A stretch of DNA of 64,000 nt, taken from contig CM048748.1 in assembly GCA_026315105.1 (NCBI GenBank), forward strand, positions 475,071,150 through 475,135,149, written 5' to 3'. This DNA is from Locusta migratoria. Lineage: Eukaryota; Arthropoda; Insecta; Orthoptera; Acrididae. Shown here in pieces: positions 10,412 to 22,496 of this stretch. The position numbers and the translations under genes were made by a program. Position 1 is the first letter of the stretch; each line of letters starts with the position of its first letter. The notes under the pieces were generated by a model. It was not told the origin of the DNA. It did not search any database and saw only the letters and a program-made list of their open reading frames with translations.

Positions 10412-11372
10412 AACTGTGAATTGGTAAAATTCTGTAGTCAGTGTGGCATACCAGCTGTCGGCCGATACTCCAAATAACATGGCGGACGGTAGTTCAGTTT
10501 TCCTCAGACATGGCGGACCTATCGCCACCCTATGAAGTTCCAGCTCGTTGGTTACAACTAAGTGCACCGCGCTGGTTTGACAGTGGAGAGCGTCAAAAGT
10601 TGCGACAAGTAACCCTTTCAGGTACATAATAAAACTAAAGGGCCATTTATTGAAATTATGAATCTCTGCGGTAACTGGAAGTTTTCTGAAGAAAATATGT
10701 CATTATTTCAAACATTTTTACTTGTACTGCCAATAAAAATGTTGGGACATATTTGTCCCTATGTACCTTAGAGTGCAGTTATAGAACATATAAACTGTAT
10801 ATATTGAATAATTATTACAAAGGCTGAATATCTGTTAAGTATTTGATGTGAAATACTGAAAAACAGTTTCTCCTTGAAGTACAGCATAAATTAACAACAC
10901 ACTGCTCACAGATGTTGTACATACAGTTTTCAATGCACTTTGAAGCATAATGAACAGATCTTTTCCAGTGCTCTCGACTCCTGGGTTGCAACATGTGTGC
11001 AGACTTTTTGACGTTTTTACAGCTGTTGATGAATTGCTATGTCGACTTCAATAATTGCCAATTAAATTTCTTGCAATGCATTGTTTGAACTCTAGAGATG
11101 ATAATATTGATTTCAGTCCTTCTGTCACCAATGTTGAATATATTACATAGATACTGCTCACACCAATGTCAAGCAGAACAAAAAAATTATCAGGTAATAT
11201 TTGATCTTTGGCTTTTTGTTTCATAACACACATTCTTCACGTCCATAAGGTCCACTCATCCCATCCACATATTGTGCTTTCTTATCATACAAGGACATTG
11301 AACAGTGCTCTTCTCAGAAAAACCAGACTGTCGCCTCTTCACTGCCGTGCATGGTACTGCGGAAATGAAATT
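10412..11372. other. Unassigned sequence
   Basis: 10441-10630 is GC-richer and contains two ACATGGCGGAC words (10487 and 10509 areas). The rest is AT-rich with no recognised motif. Confidence 0.4.
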
Positions 11373-11548
11373 AGCCGCTGTAGCCGAGCGGTCTAAGACG
11401 CCTCACTGCTGAGCGTGTGGTTCCTCGCTGTCGGAGGTTCGAGTCCTCCCTGGGGCATGTCCTTAGGTTAGTTTACCTTAGATTCAGTAGTTTGTAAGCT
11501 ACGGACTGATGACCATGCAGTTTGGTCCGATAGATTTACAAACATTAT
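11373..11548 (+). repeat. tRNA-derived SINE, family B
   Basis: The head GTAGCCGAGCGGTCTAAG is a Leu/Ser-type A box and GGTTCGAGTCCTCCC the B box. The tail has GGACTGATGACC and GGTCCGATAGATTTAC. No clear TSD was found. Other family B copies lie at 36368 and 36979. Confidence 0.85.
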
Positions 11549-11599
11549 GTATTATTATTACATAAAATTAGTTAATAGATAAACTGGCTCATTATCCAT

Positions 11600-11830
11600 C
11601 CATTTCAGGACTGTCAGTCCATTGCTAATAAGGCTACATGAATCACCTTTTGACTGGGTTCCAGGAAAGAGAGGGAGAGGCAGAAAAGGTACCAGATTAT
11701 GGATGACCTTAGTAAGCCACTAGGAGGGTACCAGAGAATGAAAATAATTGCAAAAGACAGAGAAGCATAGAGGCCTATGCGGTCTAAAGCTGCCTCATGG
11801 CAGACCACCAAATTATGATATATTTTTTCG
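11600..11830 (+). pseudogene. LINE 3' end fragment
   Basis: Frames encode a basic C-terminal tail resembling the end of an RTE-like LINE ORF: KERERQKRYQIMDDLSKPLG, then YQRMKIIAKDREA and AASWQTTK before the stop and AT-rich 3' end. Only the last ~75 codons remain. This is assigned by resemblance to LINE C-termini and is less certain than the RT-bearing fragments. Confidence 0.55.
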
Positions 11831-12028
11831 TTACCTGTCTGCAGTGTGGCAGCACATCAAATGCGATTTTGAAATCTAGGAAGACGCAGTCTGCTGTCGA
11901 CCTTCATTCGTGGCCTGCATTGCCCTGATGTAACAGATAGTGTTCACACTCCATCACAAGAGATACCGTAGGTTCGCTTCTGAGCCTTCTCAAATACTGC
12001 ACAGAGCAGCATTACATTTCGCTGTTAC

Positions 12029-12564
12029 ATGACTGTGCATCGGCGAGTGAAAAGGCAAGAGTTCACTGAAAGGGCAGAGCGCTGGGGCTTAGTCTGGCTG
12101 AAAGTCCGGCGCATCGGCTCCCTTTGGAGGAGCCCAGATACGGCCAGAGGGCGGATTTGTGCGCTGCCTCCGCTTTTCCCCCCGGCGGGCGGCCACTTTC
12201 AGGTCAGGCCTTTATTTCGGGGATTACCGCTGTGTCCCGCGCGGCGCGATGCCTGCGCCCTCAAAGGAGCGGCAGGCTGGCAGGCCCTCTCGCGGGGGTT
12301 GGAACAGTTGCCTGGAGAGACATTTGACTGGAGAGACATTTGACTGGAGACTGGGGCTTCGAGGTGGCTCAGTAACGCGTTTTCTGGCAAATTTATTTTT
12401 AAGACTATTGTAGTAATTTTGATCTTGCACAGACAGAGAGCAGCCAAGTACATAACATCGTATTCTTTACGACTGTTACAGCCTTAGTAAAATTGCTGCT
12501 TTAGTACGAAATTTTAATTGGCAAATTTATATTTCATTGTAATTTTATTTACATATTAAACTTA
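12029..12564 (+). repeat. Element X copy 1, GC-rich head with 16-bp repeats
   Basis: A GC-rich block ends in a 16-bp periodic array: CAGTTGCCTGGAGA (12305), GACATTTGACTGGAGA (12319) and the same again (12335). The same arrangement, with GACACTTGCGGGGAGT units, occurs at 22311-22367 and inverted at 23639-23679. The copy is interrupted at 12565 by a LINE and continues at 13946. Open frames here are composition artefacts. Confidence 0.65.
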
Positions 12565-13945
12565 AAAGCGGTAATCACGCCAATTTTCAAACATGGAAAC
12601 AGAAAAGATTGCAACAACAATCGAGGTATCTCTTTAATTAGCGTTGTAGACAAAATATTCTCAAGTATAATTGAAAGGAGAGTGCGAGTATTAATTGAGA
12701 ACAAGTTAGATGAAAATCAGTGTGGGTTTAGGACTCTTAGAGGCTGCCAGGACCAGATCGTTAGCCAACGGCAGGTAATGGAAAAGTGCTATGAGTGGAA
12801 CAGGGAATTGTACCTAAGTTTCATAGACCTGGAAAATGCTTATGCCCGTGTTTCTAGTAGGAATCTACTGTCAGTTCTTCAAGATTATGATACAGGAGGT
12901 GAACTTCTGCAGGCAATTAAAGGGCTTTACATAGACTGTCAGGCAGCAGTTAGAGTAGATGGCAAATTAAGCTCACAGTTCGGGGTAGTTTCGGGGGTAA
13001 GACAAAGCTATAACCTGTCGCCACTGTTGTTTATACTATTTATGGATCATATGTTGAAAACAGTAGACTGGCAGGGTGGAGTTAAAATAGATTAAAAAAA
13101 AAAGCAGTCTCACATGTGCCAATGACTTACTTGTAATGGCCGATTCGATTGAAAGGTTGCAAACTAATATTTCAGAGCTCGATCAGAGGTGCAAGGATTA
13201 TGATATGAAGATCAGCAGCTCCAAAACGAAAGTAATGTCTGTGGGAAAGAGATTCAAATAGATTGAGTGCCAGATAGGAGGAACGAAGTTAGAACAGGTA
13301 GACAGTTTCAAGTACCTGGGATGCATTTTCTCACAGGATGGCAACATAGCGAAAGAACTGGAATCGAGGTGCAGCAAAGCTAATGCAGTGAGTGCTCAAC
13401 TAAGATCTACTCTCTTCTGCAAGAAGGAAGTAAGTACCAAGACTAAGTTAGCAGTGCACCGCTCTATCTTTCGACCAACTTTGTAGTATGGTAGTGAAAG
13501 TCGGTAGATACAGGTTACCTTATTCATAAGGTAGAGGTTACAGATATGAAAGTAGCAAGAATGATTGCAGGTAGTAATAGATGGGAACAATGGCAGGAGG
13601 GTGTCCATAATGAGGAAATCAAAGAAAAACTGGGAATGAACACCATAGATGAAGCAGTTAGAGCGAACAGACTGAGATGGTGGGGTCATGTTACACGCAT
13701 GGGAGAAGCAAGGTTACCTAAGAGACTCATGAGCTCGGCAGCGGAGGGTAAGAGGAGTCGAGGGAGACCAAGAAGAAAGTACTTAGATTAGGTGCAGAAT
13801 GATTTTGAAGTAAAAGGCATAACATCAGATGAGGCATCAATGTTAGCATTGAATAGGGGATCATGGAGAAATTTTATTAGAGGTACTTTGCTCCAGACTG
13901 AACGCTGAAAGGCACAATCAGTCTCTAATGATGATGATGATCATG
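12565..13945 (+). mobile_element. RTE-like LINE, 5' truncated, 12-bp TSD
   Basis: ATATTAAACTTA flanks the element at 12553-12564 and 13946-13957. The insertion starts inside the RT and ends in an ATGATGATGATCATG-type simple tail, as in RTE-like LINEs. It lies within element X copy 1, so it is younger than that repeat. Confidence 0.9.
12590..13911 (+). pseudogene. RTE-like reverse transcriptase and C-terminus (broken)
   Basis: The first open segment (12682-13095) carries NQCGFRTLRGCQDQI, YLSFIDLENAYARV (motif A; the usual K/R-A-F is N-A-Y), SGVRQSYNLSPLLFILFMD (motif B; the usual QGC is altered to QSY). Stops then accumulate through the FADD region, which reads with N in place of the first Asp (SHMCAND-type, about 13100-13125). 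The C-terminus is open again at 13546-13791 with KVARMIAGSNRWEQW, RLRWWGHVTRMGE and KRSRGRPRRKYLD. The element is dead. Confidence 0.87.
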
Positions 13946-14700
13946 ATATTAAACTTAGAAACACACAGAATATTAATTCATATTGTTTTCCTATTCACTA
14001 AAGGATCAATGTATCATACCACTATCCGAGAAATGCTAATTCGAAGGCAAGCTCTTACGTTGAAACCTGCCAAATAGCTTCTATGAGTGAATTTAGTCCT
14101 TTGCGTAAAAAAAAAAGCAGCATATACCTGCTAATCTAAACATCGATATAATCGTACCTACAAATTTACATTGTAACACTTAAGTCTAAGAAATTCATTT
14201 TGCAATGAAACTAAAGGCGCCAACTTCATGCTGTAGGTGTATAACTTGTAGTTGTAGACAACTTTTCACACTGTGAACATAACGCAAAAATCAGTGAAAA
14301 GGCACAACCTTATGCAAGCAGAAGAGCAATATATTAACTTACTACACAATAGTTGGATGAGCGTTCCTCCTGAAAAGAAAAATGTATTTTCACAGTGAAA
14401 ATGTTTCGAAAACAATTTGAGATGTTTATTTCTCTGCTATCATAAAATGATAACTTTGTTCCATCATACCTCTCAAAAGCATTTTATTCATAACACAAAG
14501 CATATCAAGATTCCTTTGCACAAAATAAATATATTAGACTTACAGAATGGAAATGATAACGTGTCTGACCACTTTATAGTTACACAAGCATCATGCTACT
14601 TTCAACTCTTTAAAACAGCTACTTTTCGTTTTAACGGGAGACTCCACCCTAAAGCTTCAATAAAAAATCGACTGTTTCACACATTTTGACTGTTTAATCT
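13946..14700 (+). repeat. Element X copy 1, body
   Basis: 14340-14690 aligns over about 350 bp with the reverse complement of 23150-23560; a shared start is GTTCCTCCTGAAAA (14365 area) and a shared end is TTCAATAAAAAA-like (14655 area). This ties the region to element X. Nothing coding is seen; the open frame at 14417-14689 is unlikely to be real. Confidence 0.6.
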
Positions 14701-14749
14701 TAGATCCCAAAACGATTAGTCTATATTCGAATCTTCTTCTTTTTTATAT

Positions 14750-15560
14750 ATAAAGCAGTGCACCCATGTGTTTGTTTGTTTGTGTGTACGTTCTGTATAC
14801 AAATATACAGTTTTGTTCCAGTCTTAATGAAATTTTTCAAACGTGATCTGAAGACCCAGAGGACAAGCGCCGTAAATGTAAGAATCACGTACAACACATA
14901 ATTCAGCAGATATGACGTCCTAAACAATGACATCCACGAAAAACTTCTCCATCACGTGACAATGTTGCAGAATTCCTCGTAACCACTGGATTGATTTCAA
15001 CCAAATTTGCTACAAATATTACTTACCGTTAGATAACAAGTGTTGTATGGGTGAGAACCACATACAACACATGACTGAGGAGATATAACGTCATAAACAA
15101 TAGAAGTTCCAAGAAACTGCAACATAATGCGATGAGACTTTCAAAATACTGTACATCAGAATGAGAGTATTAGCGACTTGCAACAAATTTTAAACATAAT
15201 TTCAAACCTTTATTGAACTTTTCTCGCTATTCATGGAGTAAAGCTACAGCATTCAGTATGACGTTACATTTTATAATTTCTACAATACATATCGTGCTTG
15301 GAGGAAGTTTTACAGACAGTATACACCTATGTAACTGATTCTACCTTCAAAATAATATCAAAGTACGACAAATAGTTCATGAGATATGAAGACAAACAGT
15401 AACGTTTCAATACATTACTTCGTAACTACTAACCATACTCGCAACAGATTTAACAAACGTGAAGTGCTTTTACAAATGAATATCTACCTGGTCAGTATAG
15501 AGTTGAACAACACATAATTCAATAAACATATCTCATCATGCATCATGTTTTAATCCATTA
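14750..15560. repeat. Modular repeat with recurring TACAACACAT...GATAT modules
   Basis: A module of ~50 bp (TACAACACATAATTCAGCAG then ATATGACGT-x-TAAACAAT) starts at about 14889, recurs at 15061 and 15363, and in part at 15503. The reverse complement of 63905-63960 at the right edge of the window carries the same module. No protein is encoded. I do not recognise the family. Confidence 0.6.
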
Positions 15561-18500
15561 CTTATTGACTACTAAGACACTCCTGTATTCCTGTCAAACT
15601 AAGAAAATGTCTGAAAGCTGACTGTACAGTTGAAAAGCGCATGTGGGTACAGGCGGAAGCAATGGAGCTACAAGGAAAGGAAGAGAATGAAATAATGTAC
15701 ATCCAATGAGTAGCCAATATTTGCAGTATATCTGCGTTTTGACTTCAAGATACTGCGGTTTCCATCGAGACTTGCACTTTCTATTATGATTAATAAATCA
15801 CAGGGAAGTCTATTAAATACTGAGGAGTTGATGCGATATCTCTTGAAATGGACAATTTTATGTTGCTTGCTCAGAGGTGAGAGTATAAAAGAATTTATTC
15901 ACGCTAGATCCTTGACAAGTAACAAGAATTATTGTTTATAGTCAGATTTTCAATTACATAAATATATGATTTTTACATATCATTGTATTTTGATTACTAC
16001 CTTTCTTTGCTTATAATTTTGTACATTATGCAGGACGGCCTTATTTATTATATATTCTATCATGAATACAACATGTTTTTAGAAAAAAAGAGGAAGTTGG
16101 ACAAAGAGAGAAGGCGTAAGAAAAGTGCTAACTCATGTAGTGTAACCATTGCTAATTATGGGCTTGACGATCCTCAGGTAGCCAGTCATTTGTCCTATTC
16201 CTTCCATTTCGTTTTCTGTAGGACAAATCTGTATTACCTTTTTTCTATCTTATAATATTTTTTGTCCTTATGATATCATTTTCTTATTCGTAACTGGGTT
16301 ATCAGTGTTGCAGAGATTAAATACACAATTTACATATTTATTGATGATGACATCTGGAATGTTTAATGTCTCTAAATATACACTGATATACTCTAGTAAT
16401 TACCGATTGATGACCTGTAGCTAAAGATTAAGTAAGCTTCGTGGAGCAGAAGCAAGAATTATGGGTACATTCTTTCGAGTTGTTAAATGGATGTTTGACA
16501 ATGGTGTTAACTTTTTCTAGTAACTTGAAGTACCAAAGGAGACAATATTATCTCCTGCATGGGATCATTGGGTTTAGTTAGTGATGTAAGATTTTTATGG
16601 GAAATTTTATATCTTTTATAACATAGACAAAAACAGGCTGGGTTTGTATATACTTTTGATGATTGGGAAGGTTTTCAGTTACAGCCCATTGTGCTGTAAC
16701 TGAGGGTAGGTATACACTAACACACACACAGTTACACATATGCAGATACACACATATACACTGCTCAAACATGCAACACTGAATACTCATCAGGCATTTC
16801 GATAGAAGTAATTGGAGCTTTCTTCAGGGATTCTGAAGGCGGTCTAACACGTCCGTTCTGCATTGGGTTGTGAACATCTCAAGTGCCATCATGTCGCCCT
16901 CTGGTGTGTTAGATGTCTTGCTGGATGGATCAGGGGTTCCTGTGGTGGGGGGACGGATGGGTTACCTGTCTTTTGGGCTTTCTTCTATCTTCAGCTCCAA
17001 TTTCTAGTGTTTTTCCTTTTTTCTCACTACTCTTTTAGAGACCACCTGTCTTTTAGTCCCCTTTCCATAGTCCATTAGTCTCTACCGCTGAGACCTTTCT
17101 TATTGCTTTGTCAAGCTTTTTTCGTTGAGTATAGTCCTGAGAGGATTTGCCTGAGATTCAGATTGCGATCACTACACATATACACTCACAGTCACACACA
17201 CCCATTCACACATACAGATTATACAAAACATTTACAATATCACACTTCATTTCCAACAGTGCAAATAAGCTATACACACATACACAAGGTATTATGTTTA
17301 AGTAATACAAGATCATGGATAATATGTATGGGAAGCAGGTGAAGAGAACTAAGCACAGTTCTTACAAGTGGTAAGAAAATCATTAAGGAACAACAGCAGC
17401 GAAGCAAATGCTTTTCTCATTGTTTCACTCATTTCCAAGTCGTGAGCGGGAGAGGGGGGGAGGGTTAAAAGGCGGAGGAATAGTGAAAGTATATATTAAT
17501 GAGTGCACATTCATAATAAAGCTGTGTAAGAGAGGATTGATTTTTTTAATTAAGTGGAAGCTTTGGGACAGGAGGTAGTTAAAAGGGGTAACGGAAGGAG
17601 GAAGGTAGCTGAAAGAATTGTCCTTAGTGGGGTAGAGGTTGGTGCTGGATGTAGGTTGTGGGGGTAGATAGATCTAGGGAAAGACTACCACCCGTATGTG
17701 TGGGTCAGATGCCTCTAGAGTGGAGTCTGATCAGGATTAGGTGCCCAGAAAGTGGACGTGACTTTTATGTGAGGAGAAGGGGTAGGCAGCCAAGTAGAAG
17801 CTCGCTGTTACCAAATTTTTTTAAACCCACTAATGGATATGTATAGACAGAATTTACCGTACCTTAAATCTTCTTTCTTGAAATGATGTTTCCTCCTGAT
17901 TCCCATTTGGCTATTTTATGTAGGTAATGGACACAGTTCCTTAATTTTAATGTAAGAATGTGTCACTCTAATTTTAAGAGTATCAGATTATGTAGGTGTG
18001 TTCAGCCTTGGAAATTAATAAGTAATGAGATGGGTTAAAGTAAGAAGGAACCAATGGATTTAACTGTTAACTGTCATACATAATGTTAAGTAAATTCCTA
18101 TTGCAGTTCCTTACCTGAGCTTCCAAACAGACAAGTAGTTGTCTAAAGTTTACATTCCTTAGAGAGTCGAACCTAGTATTACTAAATTACCGTCAAAACC
18201 AAATGATACCTGAAGGATTATCAAAGTCTTAAGTATCTTCAGAAAGAATATTTGAAGAAATAAGTACATGAAACAGAATTAAGTATGTTTTGGCATCTTG
18301 CATCTGAGGCAATGGGTATGAAGTGTAACCAGTTACACTACATATCTGCCTGTATCGATGCCAGATAACCAAAAGATAATTAGCAGGTGATAAGTCAAAT
18401 ACTGTCCCCCATCATTTTTTCTGTTTAGGTATTGGGCAGCCTGTCAGTATCAAGTGCAGCGATTGTATTTGAATCACAGACGCTGCATGGACAATGTATA

Positions 18501-18893
18501 TAGAAAAAAAATCATGGAATCGTTATGTAATAATTTCTGTGTTAAGTTGATTGGCTTTTGTCATTACTGTTAGATTTGCTAAGACACGGTTATATGAAGT
18601 GTCTAACTGTACTTGTGGGAAATAAATCCTATTGTCTTTCATTCGACTGAACTTCTGGGCTACAGTTATTTAGTGGTTAATGCCTGCAGATTAAGAAGCA
18701 GCTCCATCTTTTTATATTGTAACTCTAGTAAGGAGAAGAAGTCTGACTGTACAGCATAGCTGGTCGTCTGGTAAATGTACTATTGTCTTGGAAGTACATT
18801 TAAAAGAATTCTACAGAAATTATGTGGTGAGCCTCAAGGAGAAACGAACACGCTAACACTATACTCAAGTCTCGGGTAGGGCTGTGTGCTTTG
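15561..18893. other. Unassigned AT-rich sequence with small microsatellites
   Basis: No TE protein or SINE was recognised. 16720-16760 and 17160-17290 are CA-rich; 17440-17660 is G/A-rich; 16960-17110 is pyrimidine-rich. The frame at 15983-16255 has a short basic stretch (KKRKLDKERRRKK) but neighbouring residues look random, so I do not call a gene. Confidence 0.4.
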
Positions 18894-18907
18894 CCCCCCC
18901 CGCCCCC

Positions 18908-18940
<33 letters not shown>
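18894..18940. repeat. C-run followed by 32-base poly-A
   Basis: Cytosine tract with one G, then A-run from 18909 to 18940, adjoining a minus-strand SINE. Confidence 0.95.
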
Positions 18941-18942
<2 letters not shown>

Positions 18943-19135
18943 AGTTCAACTATTTGTTAAGCTTATGTGATTTAACTGCGGTATCATCAGTCCCCAAACT
19001 TACAAACTACTTATAAACTAACTTATACTAAAGACAACACAAACATCCATGCCCTACAAAGGGTTCGAACCTCCGACGGGGAACGGCCGCGCGCTTCGGA
19101 TCATAGCGCCTCAATGCGCTCGGCCACAGTGCTGC
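18941..19135 (-). repeat. SINE family A/B-type copy (minus), diverged
   Basis: On the minus strand, GGCCGAGCGCATTGAGGCG (A box) and GGAGGTTCGAACCC (B box) precede a family A-like tail (GGGGACTGATGATACC). The head differs from other A copies, so it may be a separate subfamily. Confidence 0.75.
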
Positions 19136-19262
19136 GGTTGCGTGTTGCCCTTGGCATAAGTTATTTTGACTAGTTTGTCAGTCTAGGGACTGATGACTAC
19201 TGCAGTTTGGTCACACAGATTTACAAACATTTGATTAAAAAAAAAAAAAAAAAAAAAAAAAA
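19136..19262 (+). repeat. SINE family B tail with poly-A, 5' truncated
   Basis: Only the tail is present (GGGACTGATGACTACTGCAG, then GGTCACACAGATTTACAAAC), ending in poly-A at 19237-19262. It abuts the preceding minus-strand SINE head-on. Confidence 0.7.
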
Positions 19263-19335
19263 GAATCAATCACACTAACTTAAGGCTTTTAATAAATAAA
19301 AATCCAGGTAACTCCGGGTTTTCAGCTAGCTACAA

Positions 19336-19917
19336 ATCCGTCTAAGAAATATTTGAAATACTGACTGTGTCAAGTACTGTGTCACACCGAAAGACGCCAA
19401 AGACATTCGCTGATTCCTATCATCATTAAAGAGAACCGTTTTTACTCAGAACTTGGCATAAACGCAAACAGGAAGAAACAAGGAGCATGATGTCTATCAT
19501 AACTGACGAAACAATTGGCAGCCAATCGTTGGATATCAATTACTTTGCGTGTTTACTGTGTAAATATATATTATGGAATACACTGAACTCTTGTTGCGTA
19601 TAGTAAACGAACTCAATAGAAAAAAGCAGCGGTTCTCACTCAGATATCTGTACCACTGCCTCTTCTCTAGAAGTGTGTGATTGAAATTTTATTCAGAAAA
19701 GGCTACCCTGGTGCTGAAATTACAAGAAGCCTCACGCATGAAAGTAGGGAAAACCTTACTGCATCGGTAAATTGTAATGGGTGTATGCATTAGCAATAAT
19801 TCAGTGCCAACTTTTTATCATCAGTATTATCAATCTGAATGAATTTTTTACAGGAAGTAGTCTTGATGTGTCTGCATACCTTTATGCATTAAAATCATCG
19901 AACATGTAATTTGTTTA
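19336..19917 (+). repeat. Left arm of ~600-bp inverted repeat
   Basis: Aligns almost throughout with the reverse complement of 22497-23128. Shared blocks include GAACTTGGCATAAAC, AATTGGCAGCCAAT, CAGATATC and GTAGTCTTGATGTG, and the inner edge AACATGTAATTTGT. The arms differ by many substitutions and small indels, so they are old. Confidence 0.78.
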
Positions 19918-21277
19918 TTTTATCGTCACCAATAATTAAAGAAAATTCAAGGTTGAAATGTGAAATAAACACAAAAAGCAAGTTATTAATATTTTTCATA
20001 AGATGAAAGCACAGAACCTTGAACTATTTGTGAATATACCTACAAAATCTTCACTGTGCAAACTGTTGCATGAGAACCAACAGTTATATTATTGGAAAAC
20101 CATTAAGAGCATATTAAAAATTCATAGGTCGAAAAACAGTGAAGTCATGTTCGTAAAACATTGGTTATTGCTACATATTTACATAATGGAGACCATTTCA
20201 AAATTTCGTTGCTCCTGGCAAATTAGAAGAAGAGTTAAATTTTTGGGTGGAGTCTTGCTTTAAACTCTTCACTTTATATACTGAATATAAGTCTGCAAAG
20301 AACCTAATTATGATCAATCGCCTCAGGATGGCCCGCTGTTTGCCCTTCTCCTGCGCTTGCACTCGCCCGTGCTCTGCTACGAAACGTTTGTGAAATTTTA
20401 TTTAAACCAATCTGTAGGAAAAGTCAGTAATCAATCGCAATTTTTGTTTTTAGATCTACCTAGTTTTCGGCCACTGAGTGTCCAGTTTCAAAGCTTTTAA
20501 TATGAGCTGACATCTAAACCGTCATGTTTCCAGTTACGTTCAGTACAACGGTATAGATGTAAACATGACTCAAAGCATTGAGAATAGCCACTCTGTGCCA
20601 GAAATCTATGAAGATCTGGAAAATAAAAACAGTTGAAACGGTCACAGAGTGGGGCGGAAGACAATGGAGAGAGGAAGAATGAGATGGAGTAACATAATAA
20701 TGCAATAAATACACACTCGGGAATCGACAGGTACTGATGCTATTCGAAATATATTAACTCATTGCACTGCGGTTATTCCTTTCAAAGAACTGACACTCGC
20801 CATCTGTCGTAATTTACGTGTGTCAGCTGTGTCGTGTCTGATTATGAAATTAGGGGAATTATTCATCGCTTTATCACGTCACTTTTCTGCGCTGTATTTT
20901 CATTCCAGCTACTGCGGTGACGCGTGCTTATTTGCCATTTTCTTAAGTAACAGATCCTATTCTCATTCTTGAAGGAGAAAAATTCTAACTTATGAGTAAC
21001 GTGCATGCGCAATACTAATTGTAAGTTACATGAAAACACTTTGCCTATTACATCCCAAGTTGCAAGAAATTCGGACGCACCAAATCTTCTGTTCTTGTGA
21101 AACGCAATGAAAGTGCTTCTGACCAATCTTGACTCTCTCGGTCAACTATCGAAACGATTTCTGTAGTTTTAATTGTAGAGAAAGCAACAATACCTATTGT
21201 TTGGAAAGGCGAAGCGGTGACACGGCAGTGCCACCAGGTACTACAACACGTGATGCGCTACAGCGAGGCTACGGTTA
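19918..21277. other. Interior of the inverted-arm structure, unassigned
   Basis: AT-rich with no recognised domain. Frames at 20003-20263 and 20863-21126 have no known motif. Confidence 0.4.
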
Positions 21278-21840
21278 AACTAGCGCCCAAGAAGAAGAAG
21301 CAAGAAGCTCACAATAAGTATGTGACCGATGATATGGATAAATGTATTACCAGGCAGTAATTTTATAGCATTACGAACAATAGAAAGAAATACGAAATTT
21401 GCGAAAACTGCACAACTTTTGTCAAACAGAAATGAGCTTCGAAGCTAGCAAGGAAACCCTTAGAAGCAATATTCGGTCTATGGGTTTTCGTTTTACAAGG
21501 TGTCAAAATTAACGTTTTGTTTCACGCGGAGGAGAAGGCATTGTTGCTAAAAGACCATTAGAATGGTTTTCATTAGAATGAAAGCGATCAGTAGTTTATT
21601 TAGACGAAACATGGATTGACACGCATTATACAGTAAATAGATGTTGGCAAAGTGATAGTGTGCGAGTAGTATTATCACGCAAAAGTGCTGGTCAGAGTTT
21701 AATTGTTGTTCATGCAGGCGGAGACAGGTGTTTCAGGGCTCAAAAACCAAAACGTCCGACTATCACTCAGAAACGGATAGCAAACCTTTTCATTACGTCG
21801 AAACCCAACTTATGCCAAGTTTACTATCAATGTCTTTGTC
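21278..21840 (+). pseudogene. IS630/Tc1-superfamily DDE transposase fragment
   Basis: In plus-strand frames the DNA encodes SFEASKETLRSNIRSMGFRF (end of the helix-turn-helix region), VVYLDETWIDTHYTVNRCWQ with the first catalytic Asp, SAGQSLIVVHAGG, and after a frameshift near 21730 KTSDYHSETDSKPF and ETQLMPSLL. This is the pattern of a transposase family widespread in insects with a YLDETW motif. Stops near 21360, 21510 and 21588 and the missing second Asp/Glu region show it is dead and 3' truncated. It lies between the two inverted arms and is a candidate relic of that element's own transposase. Confidence 0.78.
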
Positions 21841-21896
21841 CCTTGTAATTACACACAGCGTATTTACCCATTCGGAATACTTGTAGCCATTGTAGG

Positions 21897-21930
21897 TGTT
21901 GAACATGTTTGACTGTAGCAATGTTCAACA
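21897..21930. repeat. Perfect 10-bp stem hairpin
   Basis: TGTTGAACAT (21897-21906) and ATGTTCAACA (21921-21930) are exact complements around a 14-base loop. No role is evident. Confidence 0.8.
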
Positions 21931-22083
21931 ATATTTTTCCATAGCGCGGGAAGAATAAAACACTCAACTGCCATTGAAGGGCTTAGCAACATTGCTTCAC
22001 GCTTAACGTGTAACCACAGTATCGAACACTGCATTCGAATTTACAAATTAGATTTCGTCTCCTGCAAAATTAGTTGTGAGTAA

Positions 22084-22495
22084 ACGCACAGCGCATAAGA
22101 CGCTGGCAGCGACCCCCTCAGACGCCAGACCGCTTCCCCCTCTCTGTTCCTCCGGCGTAAACACGACGGCGACGGTGCTGCCACAGTGGCGAGCAAGAAA
22201 TCAGTCCTCCCCCCTCCCCTTGTTCAACAGGGGCGGCTGACATGTAGTCGAGACACCATGCCGCAGTTTCCGTAGCCGCTCCCTCCGAGGTTTGGTTTCG
22301 AAGAGTTTGTGACACTTGCGGGGAGTGACACTTGCGGGGAAAGGGAATGTGTAGACACTTGCGGGGAGACCCAGACGCTACAGGTAGTGAACAGGGTGTT
22401 CCAGAAGTAGGCATACACCACCCCAACTCCACGCCCTCCAGCCGCTACCTGTGCCGTATTCAGGGAAAGGCCCACCGCACCGGCCGCGCAATTTG
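22084..22495 (+). repeat. Element X copy 2, GC-rich head with 16-bp repeats
   Basis: GACACTTGCGGGGA occurs at 22311, 22327 and 22354; the first two are 16 bp apart. The block aligns with the reverse complement of 23780-23950 (shared GAGTTTGTGACA-type, CAGGTAGT and AAGTAGG words). It is directly joined to the right inverted arm at 22497. Confidence 0.65.
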
Positions 22496-22496
22496 T

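Noticed and set aside
15983..16255. Host exon with a basic region
   Set aside because: No domain, no neighbouring exon and random-looking flanks; a short basic stretch is not enough.
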